DNA of 64,000 bases from Candidatus Accumulibacter sp. ACC003. GTDB lineage: Bacteria; Pseudomonadota; Gammaproteobacteria; Burkholderiales; Rhodocyclaceae. A program made the position numbers and the translations under genes. Location: contig NZ_CAJQTX010000004.1 in NCBI RefSeq assembly GCF_907163085.1, forward strand, positions 266,956-330,955, read 5' to 3'. The notes beneath the pieces were generated by a model. That model was given only the letters and a program-made list of their open reading frames with translations. It was not told the DNA's origin and ran no database searches. Of this stretch, positions 37,808 to 45,821 are shown in pieces; the first letter of the stretch is position 1, and each line of letters begins with the position of its first letter.

Positions 37808-38056
37808 GTGGCAAGGGCGGTGATGACCAGCAAAGGGCTGGTGACGATTCCGGCGGATGTGAGGCGACGCATGGGCCTGGGCAGTGGCGATCGGGTCGAA
37901 TTCGTTGAGCTGGCGAGCGGTGGCTTCGCAATCAAGCCTGCTGTCGATGATGTGCGCTCGCTCAAGGGGCTCTTGCGGAAGCCGGCTAGTCCCGTTGCCA
38001 TTGCCGACATGGACAAGGTGATCCGTGAGCGAGCCGTGCGGGCGCAGGACCGCTGA
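37808..38056 (+). CDS. AbrB/MazE-type antitoxin
   Basis: An 82-residue swapped-hairpin AbrB protein: MTSKGLVTIPADVRRRMGLG is the DNA-binding motif and GDRVEFVELASGGFAIKP follows. The C-terminal SLKGLLRKPASPVAIADMDK is the PIN-toxin-binding tail seen in VapB antitoxins. GTG at 37808 is preferred because AAGGGG lies 8 bases upstream; GTG 37799 and ATG 37823 are alternatives. Its stop overlaps the start position of the PIN gene, which is dead. Confidence 0.8.
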   Translation: MARAVMTSKGLVTIPADVRRRMGLGSGDRVEFVELASGGFAIKPAVDDVRSLKGLLRKPASPVAIADMDKVIRERAVRAQDR

Positions 38057-38202
38057 TCGGTATCGATACCAACGTGCTGGTGCGTTAACTCGCTCAGGAC
38101 GACCCTCTGCAGTCGCCAAAGGCGACGAAACTGATCGAGCAGGTGTGCGATTCGGCGACGCCGGTCGTCCTGGCGAATGGCGTGCTGCATCCAGCGCGCT
38201 GA
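38053..38202 (+). pseudogene. PIN-domain (VapC) toxin remnant
   Basis: It begins at CTG, where ATG would be expected in the ATGA overlap, and reads IGIDTNVLVR, the PIN strand with the catalytic Asp. A TAA at 38086 replaces the usual Tyr codon. The frame goes on as LAQDDPLQSPKATKLIEQVC and SATPVVLANGVLHPAR, then ends at 38202 where a palindromic repeat begins (38206). Start loss, nonsense codon and truncation: clearly inactive. Confidence 0.85.
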
Positions 38203-38205
38203 GCC

Positions 38206-38400
38206 GTCATTGCGAACGCAGTGAAGCAATCCAGGAAGTTTGCAGCGGTGGAGTCGGCGGGGCGGTCGGCGGCGACTACTGGACTGCCGCGTCGCTTCGC
38301 TCCTCGCAGTGACGGTGCTCCACGGCGCCGAGCCCCGTCATTGCGAGCAAAGCGAAGCAATCCAGGGGTACGCAGCGGCGGAGCCGGCGGGGTGATCGGA
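38206..38400. repeat. Palindromic repeats type B: one complete and one half copy
   Basis: A complete type B copy (38206-38314) starts GTCATTGCGAACGCAGTGAA and ends CTCCTCGCAGTGACGG; its centre has GAAGTTTGCAGCGGTGGAGT. A left half (GTCATTGCGAGCAAAGCGAA) begins at 38337. Confidence 0.85.
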
Positions 38401-38479
38401 GACGGTTGCCGGTGTACGGCTTGCGCATTTCCTGGAATGCTCGTTCGCTGTGCGCCACAGCGCGCCCTCACGCCTGGTA

Positions 38480-38719
38480 TCAAGGGGCCTCATCGCCAGG
38501 AAGCGCGGGCGCGTTTGGTACCATTCCCAGGTAGCGCTCAAAATCGCTGCGCTGGCCTTTGGCGGCTTCCGCTCTGAGGAAATCGAGCGTCATCAACGAC
38601 GCCATCTTTTCTGACACCGCGCTGGCGATGAATTGGTTTACGGAAATCTCATCGCGCGCAGCGAGTTCCTTGACTTTCTGGTGAACAGAGTTGGGCAGAC
38701 GAACTGTCAGCGCAGTCAT
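38480..38719 (-). CDS. RHH-type antitoxin of a PIN toxin pair
   Basis: A 79-residue protein with an N-terminal ribbon-helix-helix, ALTVRLPNSVHQKVKELAAR and ISVNQFIASAVSEKMA, and a charged C-terminal tail (EAAKGQRSDFERYLG). Its ATG overlaps the stop of the upstream PIN gene by 4 bases, so the order is toxin first. It looks complete and likely represses and neutralises. Confidence 0.75.
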   Translation of the reverse strand: MTALTVRLPNSVHQKVKELAARDEISVNQFIASAVSEKMASLMTLDFLRAEAAKGQRSDFERYLGMVPNAPALPGDEAP

Positions 38720-39138
38720 GTTTTTCTCCTCAGCAGCTGCAAAAAATCGCCCGGCGTGATCGCTTGGATCTTCAATTCTGCCACGCGGCGAAAATCCTTC
38801 ATGTTGTGCGTGACGAGGTATTCACTGCCGGACGATACCGCACACTCCAGCACCATGTCATCGTCTGGGTCTCGCAGAAAAGGTCGCCACAAGAAATACA
38901 CATCCTGCAAGTGAGCGATCGTTGCCAGATAGCGCACGAAGCCCAGCGCGACGTCGGCACTTGCGCCGGGTGGCAGGTGCTCGGCGCGGGTCAGGACGGC
39001 TTGCCACTCGGTGTACAGGGCCACCGTCAGCGCGATCTCAAAGTCTCTACTCGGCAGCATCGAGAGCAGTTGAAAACTGGCGCCATTGCGTGAACGAGCA
39101 GCAGCGACCAAGACGGATGTGTCGAGAACCACACGCAC
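38716..39138 (-). CDS. PIN-domain toxin (COG1569 type)
   Basis: A ~140-residue PIN RNase. The N-terminal strand RVVLDTSVLVAAARS gives the first Asp, ALYTEWQAVLTR the Glu, and FLRDPDDDMVLECAVSSGSE and YLVTHNMKDF the remaining acidic residues. GTG at 39138 starts at the canonical position just before RVVLDTS. This is the only toxin-antitoxin pair in the window in which both frames look intact. Confidence 0.8.
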   Translation of the reverse strand: MRVVLDTSVLVAAARSRNGASFQLLSMLPSRDFEIALTVALYTEWQAVLTRAEHLPPGASADVALGFVRYLATIAHLQDVYFLWRPFLRDPDDDMVLECAVSSGSEYLVTHNMKDFRRVAELKIQAITPGDFLQLLRRKT

Positions 39139-39344
39139 AATGCTTGCACCGGTATGTTGGTAGTGCAGATGTAACCAAGTATCACGCCCGTTGAAGTTTT
39201 GTGCAAGAAGAACCGGTAGTCTGCGCAAAGGCCGGAGTCAACAGCCATCGGTAGAAAATGAGTCGGGCTGCGGGTGCTAGGCGTGGACCGTGTGCTTGCC
39301 AACCGCGACATCGTCAGTTTGCGTTTTCACGGCTGCGAGGGGCT

Positions 39345-39592
39345 ATCGCCCGATGAATCGGGCTCGTACAGTCTTGTGCGGCTTGCGTCGGTGGGTAGGG
39401 GACCGATTTGTTGGGCGATGGGCATGCCGATCGGGCGCTCGTAGGGCAGGTCCTTGGGGTCGAGAAGCGCTGCCGGGACCGGTCTGGACGTCAAGGCGGT
39501 ATGAGCAGTTGGACTCTGAATGACGCCGCCTTGCTGTTTGCTTGCGCTCACCATAAAGTAAGCCAACGTCTATAAAGTAAGGGGTGGCGAGT
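39345..39592. repeat. Second copy of the AbrB upstream segment, with REP copy 6
   Basis: 39345-39592 repeats 37561-37807 with about 5% differences. It includes the REP-like palindrome (39345-39369), the GATGGGCATGCCGATCGGGC stretch and the ATAAAGTAAG direct repeats. Confidence 0.9.
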
Positions 39593-39757
39593 GTGGCAAG
39601 GGCGGTGATGACCAGCAAAGGGCAGGTGACGATTCCGGCGGATGTGAGGCGACGCATGGGCCTGGGCAGTGGCGATCGGATCGAATTCGTCGAGCAGGCG
39701 TGCGATTCGGCGACGCCGGTCGTCCTGGCGAATGGCGTGCTGCATCCAGCGCGCTGA
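39593..39757 (+). CDS. Chimeric AbrB-VapC mini-gene
   Basis: The second AbrB copy keeps the DNA-binding part (MTSKGQVTIPADVRRRMGLG, SGDRIEFVE). It then joins in frame to QACDSATPVVLANGVLHPAR, the last part of the PIN remnant, for 54 codons in total. The join falls on GAG/CAGG microhomology present in the parent at 37911 and 38137. The product would keep DNA binding but lose the toxin-binding tail. It is followed by the large palindromic array. Whether it is expressed is unknown. Confidence 0.6.
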   Translation: MARAVMTSKGQVTIPADVRRRMGLGSGDRIEFVEQACDSATPVVLANGVLHPAR

Positions 39758-39760
39758 GCC

Positions 39761-41695
39761 GTCATTGCGAACGCAGTGAAGCAATCCAGGAAGTTTGCCG
39801 CGGCGGAGTCAGCGGGGCGGTCGGAGGCGGCTACTGGACTGCCACGTCGCTTCGCTCCTCGCAGTGACGGTGGTTCATAATGTCGGGGCGGGTTGGCCAG
39901 GTGCTCTTTGCGCACGCGGTGCAGCCATCGACGGCGCCGGTCGCCTTGGCGAATACCGTGCTGCATCCAGCGCCCCAGCCCGTCATTGCGAACGCAGTGA
40001 AGCAATCCAGGAAATTTGCCGCGGCGGAGTCGGCGGGGCGGTCGGAGGCGACTACTGGACTGCCGCATCGCTACGCTCCTCGCAGTGACGGTGGTTAACG
40101 GGCGCGTGGGCTACCCGACTGCCGTGTCGCTTCGCTCACGCGCAGTGACGGTGTGGGGGCGTGAGCCAGGCAGTCTTTGCGCACGTGGCAAAACCCTCAA
40201 CGGTGCGGGTCGCCGTGGCGAATGGCGTGAAGCAACCAGCGCCCCAGCCCGTCATTGCGAACGCAGTGAAGCAATCCAGGAAGTTTGCAGCGGCGGAGTT
40301 AGCGGGGCGGTCGGAGGCGACTACTGGACTGCCGCATCGCTACGCTCCTCGCAGTGACGGTGGTTCATGATGTCGGGGCGGGTTGGCCAGGTGCTCTTTG
40401 CGCACGCGGCGAAGCCCTCAACGGCGCCGGTCGTCGCGGCGAATACCGTGCTGCAACCGGCGCCCCAGCCCGTCATTGCGAACGCAGTGAAGCAATCCAG
40501 GAAGTTTGCCGCGGTGGAGTCGGCGGGGCGGTCGGCGGTGGCTACTGGACTGCCGCGTCGCTACGCTCCTCGCAGTGACGGTGGTTTATGATGTCGGGGC
40601 GGGTTGGCCAGGTGCTCTTTGCGCACGCGGCGAGGTACTCGACGGCGCCGGGCCGGTCGTCATGGCGAATGGCGTGAAGCAACCAGCGCCCCAGCCCGTC
40701 ATTGCGAACGCAGTGAAGCAATCCAGGAAGTTCGCCGCGGCGGAGTCGGCCGGGGCGGTCGGCGGCGGCTACTGGACTGCCGCGTCGCTTCGCTCCTCGC
40801 AGTGACGGTGGTTCATGATGTCGGGGCGGGTTGGCCAGGTGCTCTTTGCGCACGCGGCAAAACCCTCAACGGCACCGGTCGTCATGGCGAATGGTGTGAA
40901 GCATCCAGCGCCCCAGCCCGTCATTGCGAACGCAGTGAAGCAATCCAGGAAGTTCGCAGCGGTGGAGTCGGCGGGGCGGTCGGCGGCGACTACTGGACTG
41001 CCGCGTCGCTTTGCTCCTCGCAGTGACGGTGGTTTATGATGTCGGGGCGGGTTGGCTAGGTGCTCTTTGCGCACGCGGCGAGGTACTCGACGGCGCCGGG
41101 CCGGTCGTCATGGCGAATGCCGTGCTGCATCCAGCGCCCCAGCCCGTCATTGCGAACGCAGTGAAGCAATCCAGGAAGTTCGCCGCGGCGGAGTCGGCGG
41201 GGCGGTCGGCGGCGGCTACTGGACTGCCGCGTCGCTTCGCTCCTCGCAGTGACGGTGGTTTATGATGTCGGGGCGGGTTGGCCAGATGCTCTTTGCGCAC
41301 GCGGTGCAGCCATCGACGGCGCCGGTCGTCATGGCGAATGGTGTGAAGCATCCAGCGCCCCAGCCCGTCATTGCGAACGCAGTGAAGCAATCCAGGAAGT
41401 TTGCCGCGGCGGAGTCGGCGGCGCGGCCGGAGGCGGCTACTGGACTGCCGCGTCGCTTCGCTCCTCGCAGTGACGGGTGCTTAACGGTGTTGGGGTGGGC
41501 TGGCCGGGCGGGCTTTGCGCACGTGGCAAAACCCTCAACGGTGCCGGTCGTCATGGCGAATGCCGTGCTGCATCCAGCGCCCCAGCCCGTCATTGCGAAC
41601 GCAGTGAAGCAATCCAGGAAGTTCGCAGCGGTGGAGTCGGCGGGGCGGTCGGCGGCGGCTACTGGACTGCCGCGTCGCTGCGCTCCGTGCGGTGG
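39761..41695. repeat. Nine-copy tandem array of ~222-bp palindromic units
   Basis: GTCATTGCGAACGCAGTGAA starts at 39761, 39982, 40251, 40472, 40698, 40920, 41146, 41367 and 41589. The spacings are 221, 269, 221, 226, 222, 226, 221 and 222. Each unit has a type B palindrome plus a ~110-bp spacer containing TCGGGGCGGGTTGGCCAGGT and a stretch equal to the PIN remnant (PVVxANxVLHPA). The 269-bp unit carries an extra half palindrome. Short frames of about 74 codons recur in every unit, because the period is near 3x74, but nothing supports them as genes. Confidence 0.95.
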
Positions 41696-41716
41696 CGGTC
41701 CTTGAAGGGGGCGCAT

Positions 41717-42007
41717 GTGGAACGGCAGCCTGCGGTATACATTCTGGCCAATCGGCGGAACGGGACGCTGTACGTTGGTGTGAGCTCGAATTTGCTGCGG
41801 CGCGCTTGGCAGCACAGGCAGGATCAGGTCGAAGGGTTTACGCGGCGGTATGGCGTGCACATGCTGGTGTACTACGAACTACATGAGTCAATGTTGTCCG
41901 CGATAAGCCGTGAAAAGCAGATCAAAGCGGGATCTCGGGCAAAGAAGCTTCAGTTGATCGACTCGATGAATCCGCGGTGGCTGGATTTGTACAGTCGCAT
42001 TATTTGA
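41717..42007 (+). CDS. GIY-YIG single-domain nuclease (COG2827 type)
   Basis: A 96-residue protein. VYILANRRNGTLYVGVSSNL is the GIY-YIG strand pair (LYVGVSS in place of GIYIG), RRAWQHR carries the catalytic Arg, and SAISREKQIKAGSRAKKLQL has the Glu helix. GTG at 41717 is preferred because AAGGGG precedes it by 6 bases; an upstream in-frame TTG (41702) is possible. These small UvrC-like nucleases have unclear roles. It stands right at the end of the nine-copy palindromic array. Confidence 0.8.
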   Translation: MERQPAVYILANRRNGTLYVGVSSNLLRRAWQHRQDQVEGFTRRYGVHMLVYYELHESMLSAISREKQIKAGSRAKKLQLIDSMNPRWLDLYSRII

Positions 42008-42493
42008 CGGGCAGTGCTACCCTGAATATGGCTTCACTATGCTCCCCGCTGTGAGAATCGTGTGCGCGTCGCTGGGCGAGGCGGAGATTGCGGAGCGCGT
42101 TGGTGAATCCAGGGCTGTTGGCGGCAGGTCGTCGTTGCGAAGTTTGTGAAGAAATTCATGGGTATACGCCGGCGGTCTTATCTCACCGACCGACTTTCCC
42201 GGCGCGACCCTTGTGCCGCGCTGCCTGCGCTATGAATGCATGCTTCCCGAGCGTCGTTGGTGTCGGTTTTTTTTACACTCCGTCGGGCATAGAATAATCT
42301 AATGCTTTTAAATGATTGTTTCGAAAGCACATCTATATTCTGGTATGATTATTGCTCGCCTCAAAATGAGTCGGGTTTTCGCGGTTGTTAGAGTGGTCAA
42401 ATGTCCGGAAGGCACGACTTGTCAAGCGCCTATTAAACCCCCCATCAGCCGGCTTCCCGAGTGGACTGGCTTTCAATGTCGCAGGAGTCTCAG
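42008..42493. other. Upstream region of the PEP-CTERM gene
   Basis: No gene is seen in 42008-42340. TGTCGGTTTTTTTTACACTC (42263-42282) resembles a motif often noted in front of PEP-CTERM genes. Composition becomes AT-rich from about 42260. The sigma-54-like promoter and a ~125-base leader follow. Confidence 0.6.
42341..42356 (+). promoter_or_regulatory. Sigma-54 (RpoN) -24/-12 promoter
   Basis: TGGTATGATTATTGCT has GG and GC exactly 10 bases apart, as in the consensus TGGCACG-N4-TTGCW. It lies about 138 bases before the PEP-CTERM gene. In Zoogloea, PEP-CTERM genes are controlled by RpoN with the PrsK/PrsR two-component system, which fits. TATGAT inside it could alternatively be a sigma-70 -10 box, but no good -35 is present. 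Confidence 0.65.
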
Positions 42494-43360
42494 ATGAATG
42501 AATTTAGCAACAAGACAAAGATAGCCTTGGCCGTTCTGGCCATGGCGGCGTCGACCGGTGCAGCGGCCGTTCCGATGAGCCTGATGAGCATTGTCGGCAG
42601 TTATGGTGTTTGGGAGAATGTCACCACGCCGGGAATATTGAACAACACGCTCTACACCGGCAACGCAGGCTATGCGGCGGCGAGCACGGCGCTGCAAGGC
42701 AGCGCAGGAGCGCCCGGTGGCAACGTCGAGCTGAACAAGTTCGGTGGGCTGCTCAACGTTCCTCAGATCACGACCATGAGCGGCAATTTTGCGGGCAAGC
42801 CGATCAGTTTGAGCAGCTTGGTGCTGGGCGATTGGCAATCTGGGCTCGATAAGCGCTACATCCAGGGCGCCGCCACGTCGATTGGCATGGGTACGCTGAG
42901 TATCACTCAGATGAGCGCCGCGCTGCTTCAGTTCTATGCACCGAATGCCCAGCTCGGGAACCTCGCGCCATGGCGACTGCTGAGCGATCCGAACATCTCT
43001 TACGTCGACCTGGACGGCACTCACGCGGTGCATATTGGCCTGGCCGGGATCCTGGACGCGTCGCTGTTCCTGAGCAACGTTTTCGGTGTGCCCGTAAAGA
43101 GTGGCGCTGGCGCGAGCGAAGTCGTCAAGGTCGATCTTGCCGGCCACGTCGATTACCTGTTCGGCTTTGCGCCGACCAATTCCGGGGTCTACGCGTTTGG
43201 CAGCGATACCACGAAAATCAATGGGGTCACCGTTCCTGTTGCGTTTAAATATCGCTCCTACTCAGGAAACTACGATGTGCACATTCCAGAGCCTGAATCG
43301 CTGGCCTTGTTCGGCATCGGTCTGCTCGGCCTGTGCCTCGGCCGCCGCCGCCGGGCCTGA
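42494..43360 (+). CDS. PEP-CTERM sorting-domain protein
   Basis: A 288-residue exported protein. It has a signal peptide ([20 protein letters not shown], cleavage after AAA), a Gly/Ala/Ser-rich body, and the exosortase sorting tail [20 protein letters not shown] followed by RRRRA. Exosortase A cleaves such tails, and the proteins go with exopolysaccharide in floc and biofilm formers. GCAGGAG is 7 bases before the ATG. No exosortase gene is in the window. The body matches no family I can name. It sits between the remodelled region and the wza-wzc block. Confidence 0.9.
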   Translation: MNEFSNKTKIALAVLAMAASTGAAAVPMSLMSIVGSYGVWENVTTPGILNNTLYTGNAGYAAASTALQGSAGAPGGNVELNKFGGLLNVPQITTMSGNFAGKPISLSSLVLGDWQSGLDKRYIQGAATSIGMGTLSITQMSAALLQFYAPNAQLGNLAPWRLLSDPNISYVDLDGTHAVHIGLAGILDASLFLSNVFGVPVKSGAGASEVVKVDLAGHVDYLFGFAPTNSGVYAFGSDTTKINGVTVPVAFKYRSYSGNYDVHIPEPESLALFGIGLLGLCLGRRRRA

Positions 43361-43408
43361 TCAAAACGGGGAAGGCTTTGGCGCGAAAGCGCTGGCGGGA
43401 TGTGCAGG

Positions 43409-43428
43409 GAGAGCCCGCAAGGGCTCTT
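43409..43428 (+). terminator. Hairpin terminator candidate
   Basis: GAGAGCCCGCAAGGGCTCTT forms a 7-bp stem with a GCAA tetraloop, 49 bases after the PEP-CTERM stop. The T tract is short (TTCT), so termination may be weak. Confidence 0.6.
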
Positions 43429-43533
43429 CTGGTGTGGCGTCGATGTGGGGTGGCGGGGATGCGTGACGCTGGGTTGAAGCCGGGCTAAATTGCTGTTCGG
43501 TCTTCGTGGCTGGGGCAGTCAGTGGAGGGGGCC

Positions 43534-45066
43534 GTGGAACTGGCAGTGGTGTTTTCTGTGTGCCTGGTGATCTCGGGTACGGCGATCCGCTTGGCAATGG
43601 CTGCCGCGAGTCGCCTGGGGATAATGGACCAACCCGGTGGGCACAAGCTGCACGAGGTGAGTACGCCCTTCGTCGGTGGTATCGGCATCATTGCCGTTCT
43701 CCTGAGCCTGTTCGTGCTGATCGATCCGCTGTTCAGTAGTTTTGTCCTGATGCCGCTGTGGGGCCTTATGGTCGGTGCGCTGGCTCTCTTCCTGACCGGC
43801 CTCGCCGATGATATCTGGCAGCTCAGCTTCAAGCTACGCTTCGTCGTTCAAGCATTGGCCGCTTTGGTCATGATTTTCTTCGGCGGCGTCAAACTCGCGT
43901 CTTTTGGCGAGCTGCTGCCCGGCGTGAGCTTCGATCTGGGTCTGCTCGCGGTACCGCTGACGATTTTTGCCACCGTCGGTCTGATCAACGCGCTCAATAT
44001 GACCGATGGCATTGATGGGCTGTCTGGATCGGCGAGTCTGGTCAGCCTGGCGCTGACGGGCGTCGTCGCCGGCCTTGCTGGCCGCGCGAATTATGTGGTT
44101 CTGATCGTCGCCTTGATGGGCGGTGTTGTTGGATTCCTCTATTACAACTTGCGCTACCCCGGCAACGCTCGGGCGCGCGTTTTTCTCGGCGATAACGGCA
44201 GCATGGTGCTGGGTTTCGTTTTGGCCTGGCTGTTTATTGCCCTCTCGCAGGGGGTGTCGCCGGCGATGACGCCGGTAACCGCCTTGTGGCTGTTTGCCAT
44301 GCCGCTGATGGATACCGTCGGCGTCATGCTGCGGCGTATGTGGCTCGGCAAGTCGCCGTTCCGGGCCGACCGTCACCACTTTCATCACCTGTTCGTTCGT
44401 GCCGGCTACAGGGTCTGCGACATCGTCGCTCTCGCCGCGTTCGGACAACTCGTTTTTGGCCTCGTCGGCGTCGGCGGTCTGCTGCTTGGCGTTCCGCAAT
44501 ACCTGATGTTCGGGCTGTTTCTCGGCGCTTTCGCTACTTATTTCCTGGTGACCGTACGGCCATGGCGCCTGGTGCCCCTTTTGCGTCGAGTCAATCAGTC
44601 CCTTGGGCTGCCGTCGAGCGAGCACTGTGGCATTTTCGTTGGCCACTTTCGCAAGCAGCAGTTCCCTGAATTGCTGGGCTCGATAGCCGAGAAATTGAAC
44701 AGTGGCCATGATTATCAGATCAGCGTGTACCAGACAGATCGCTCGACGACCGATGGCTGTGATACCTACTGCGTCGTCCATTTTCCGGTCAGTGGCGACG
44801 AGCGCTTGATTGGCCAAATTCATCGTCAAGCCGTAGCGCTCAAGAAGCATCTGGCTCGCCAGAAAGGCGTCGAGGTGCGCCTCTTCATGCGCCGCAAGTG
44901 CGAGAACGAGCCGCGTAGCCGCTCGCTGACGGCTGCCACCAACGGCAATCAGCGAAGTCGTGACCGTCGCCGTATGTACAGCACCTTGATCTATTCAATG
45001 GAGCGCGGCGGTGGTCCAGGGCGCAGCGACGCTTTCGGCTTTGAAGTCAGCCTGCCGCCGGCTTAA
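43534..45066 (+). CDS. WecA/MraY-type polyprenyl-phosphate sugar-1-phosphate transferase
   Basis: A 510-residue membrane enzyme that starts repeat-unit synthesis by moving a sugar-1-phosphate (often GlcNAc) to undecaprenyl phosphate. Key motifs: GLADDIWQLSFKLRF (DD pair), NALNMTDGIDGLSG, RVFLGDNGSMVLGF and the cytoplasmic loop RADRHHFHHLFVRAG. There are about 10-11 helices in the first ~340 residues. A ~170-residue soluble C-terminal extension (from VNQSLGLPSSEHCGIFVGHF) is not part of WecA. GTG at 43534 has GGAGGGGG 5 bases upstream and is preferred to GTG 43522. Confidence 0.85.
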   Translation: MELAVVFSVCLVISGTAIRLAMAAASRLGIMDQPGGHKLHEVSTPFVGGIGIIAVLLSLFVLIDPLFSSFVLMPLWGLMVGALALFLTGLADDIWQLSFKLRFVVQALAALVMIFFGGVKLASFGELLPGVSFDLGLLAVPLTIFATVGLINALNMTDGIDGLSGSASLVSLALTGVVAGLAGRANYVVLIVALMGGVVGFLYYNLRYPGNARARVFLGDNGSMVLGFVLAWLFIALSQGVSPAMTPVTALWLFAMPLMDTVGVMLRRMWLGKSPFRADRHHFHHLFVRAGYRVCDIVALAAFGQLVFGLVGVGGLLLGVPQYLMFGLFLGAFATYFLVTVRPWRLVPLLRRVNQSLGLPSSEHCGIFVGHFRKQQFPELLGSIAEKLNSGHDYQISVYQTDRSTTDGCDTYCVVHFPVSGDERLIGQIHRQAVALKKHLARQKGVEVRLFMRRKCENEPRSRSLTAATNGNQRSRDRRRMYSTLIYSMERGGGPGRSDAFGFEVSLPPA

Positions 45067-45078
45067 GGGCAAGTCGAG

Positions 45079-45519
45079 ATGTTCAACAGGATTCTCACCG
45101 TTTGTACCGGCAACATCTGCCGCAGCCCGGCCGCCGAGTTTCTTCTGCGCCAACGCGCTGATAAGGCCGGCCGACGATTTGATGCGCGTTCAGCCGGCAT
45201 CGGCGCGCTGGTCAATCATCCAGCCGAGGAGACTACCAGCACGATGATGCAGTCGCGTGGTGTCGACCTCAGCACGCATCGAGCCTGCCAGCTGACACCC
45301 GAGCGTTTACGTTGGGCCGAACTGGTTCTGGTCATGGAGAAGCACCATCGCGACGCGGTGTTGGCGATGGACCCCACGGCCCGCGGCAAGACTTTCCTGC
45401 TCGGGCACTGGACGAACACCGAGATTCCCGACCCCTTTCGGCGCGGCGATGCCGCGCACGCCGAAGCGCTTCGCCTGATCGAGGAGGCCGTCGAGCCCTG
45501 GGTCGACAAGCTCGGGTGA
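45079..45519 (+). CDS. wzb: Low-molecular-weight protein-tyrosine phosphatase (Wzb)
   Basis: A 146-residue phosphatase. The active-site loop VCTGNICRSPAAEFL (CX5R) is at residues 8-22 and the general acid in EIPDPFRRG. It dephosphorylates the Wzc tyrosine kinase and so controls polymer assembly. It follows the initiating transferase by 12 bases and precedes wza and wzc, the usual order. Confidence 0.92.
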   Translation: MFNRILTVCTGNICRSPAAEFLLRQRADKAGRRFDARSAGIGALVNHPAEETTSTMMQSRGVDLSTHRACQLTPERLRWAELVLVMEKHHRDAVLAMDPTARGKTFLLGHWTNTEIPDPFRRGDAAHAEALRLIEEAVEPWVDKLG

Positions 45520-45821
45520 GAGCGGCGCGCGGGTGTTCGTAGCCGTGAAATAAATAGAGCCTATGGAAACGCGCCGGCAGGTCTAGCTGCGAGCGTGTAA
45601 GTTGCGTCCGCGACGCACGCATCTCGCGTTTTAGCGATTCTGGAGATGGTTTGAGCGTTTTCGCCGTGCGCGCCGGAAGGCTCCCCGCATGGCGGGACCT
45701 TGCTGGCTCCTGGAGACGTGAGCGTGTTTGCGGCAGTGCCGCTGCCGATGTAGACTGCGCTGCGCCTAGACTCCGGTGGCCGTCAGCACGAGCAGGATCG
45801 AATAAAAATGAGGGTTTCTGA
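45520..45821. other. Spacer before wza
   Basis: About 300 bases without a gene. No clear promoter hexamers or repeats are seen. Confidence 0.5.

Noticed and set aside
37428-39566. A minus-strand frame (MAYFMVSASKQQGGVI...) present in both AbrB upstream copies
   Set aside because: The two copies are recent duplicates, so both being open is not independent evidence. It covers the promoter and REP region and matches no known protein.
39761-41695. Repeated ~74-codon frames, one per array unit, on both strands
   Set aside because: They follow from the 222-bp period. Codons inside the palindromic arms are shared by unrelated loci, and there are no ribosome-binding sites.
39761-41695. CRISPR-like appearance of the array
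   Set aside because: The units are 220 bp or longer, the 'spacers' are all the same, and there are no cas genes. It is a simple tandem repeat.
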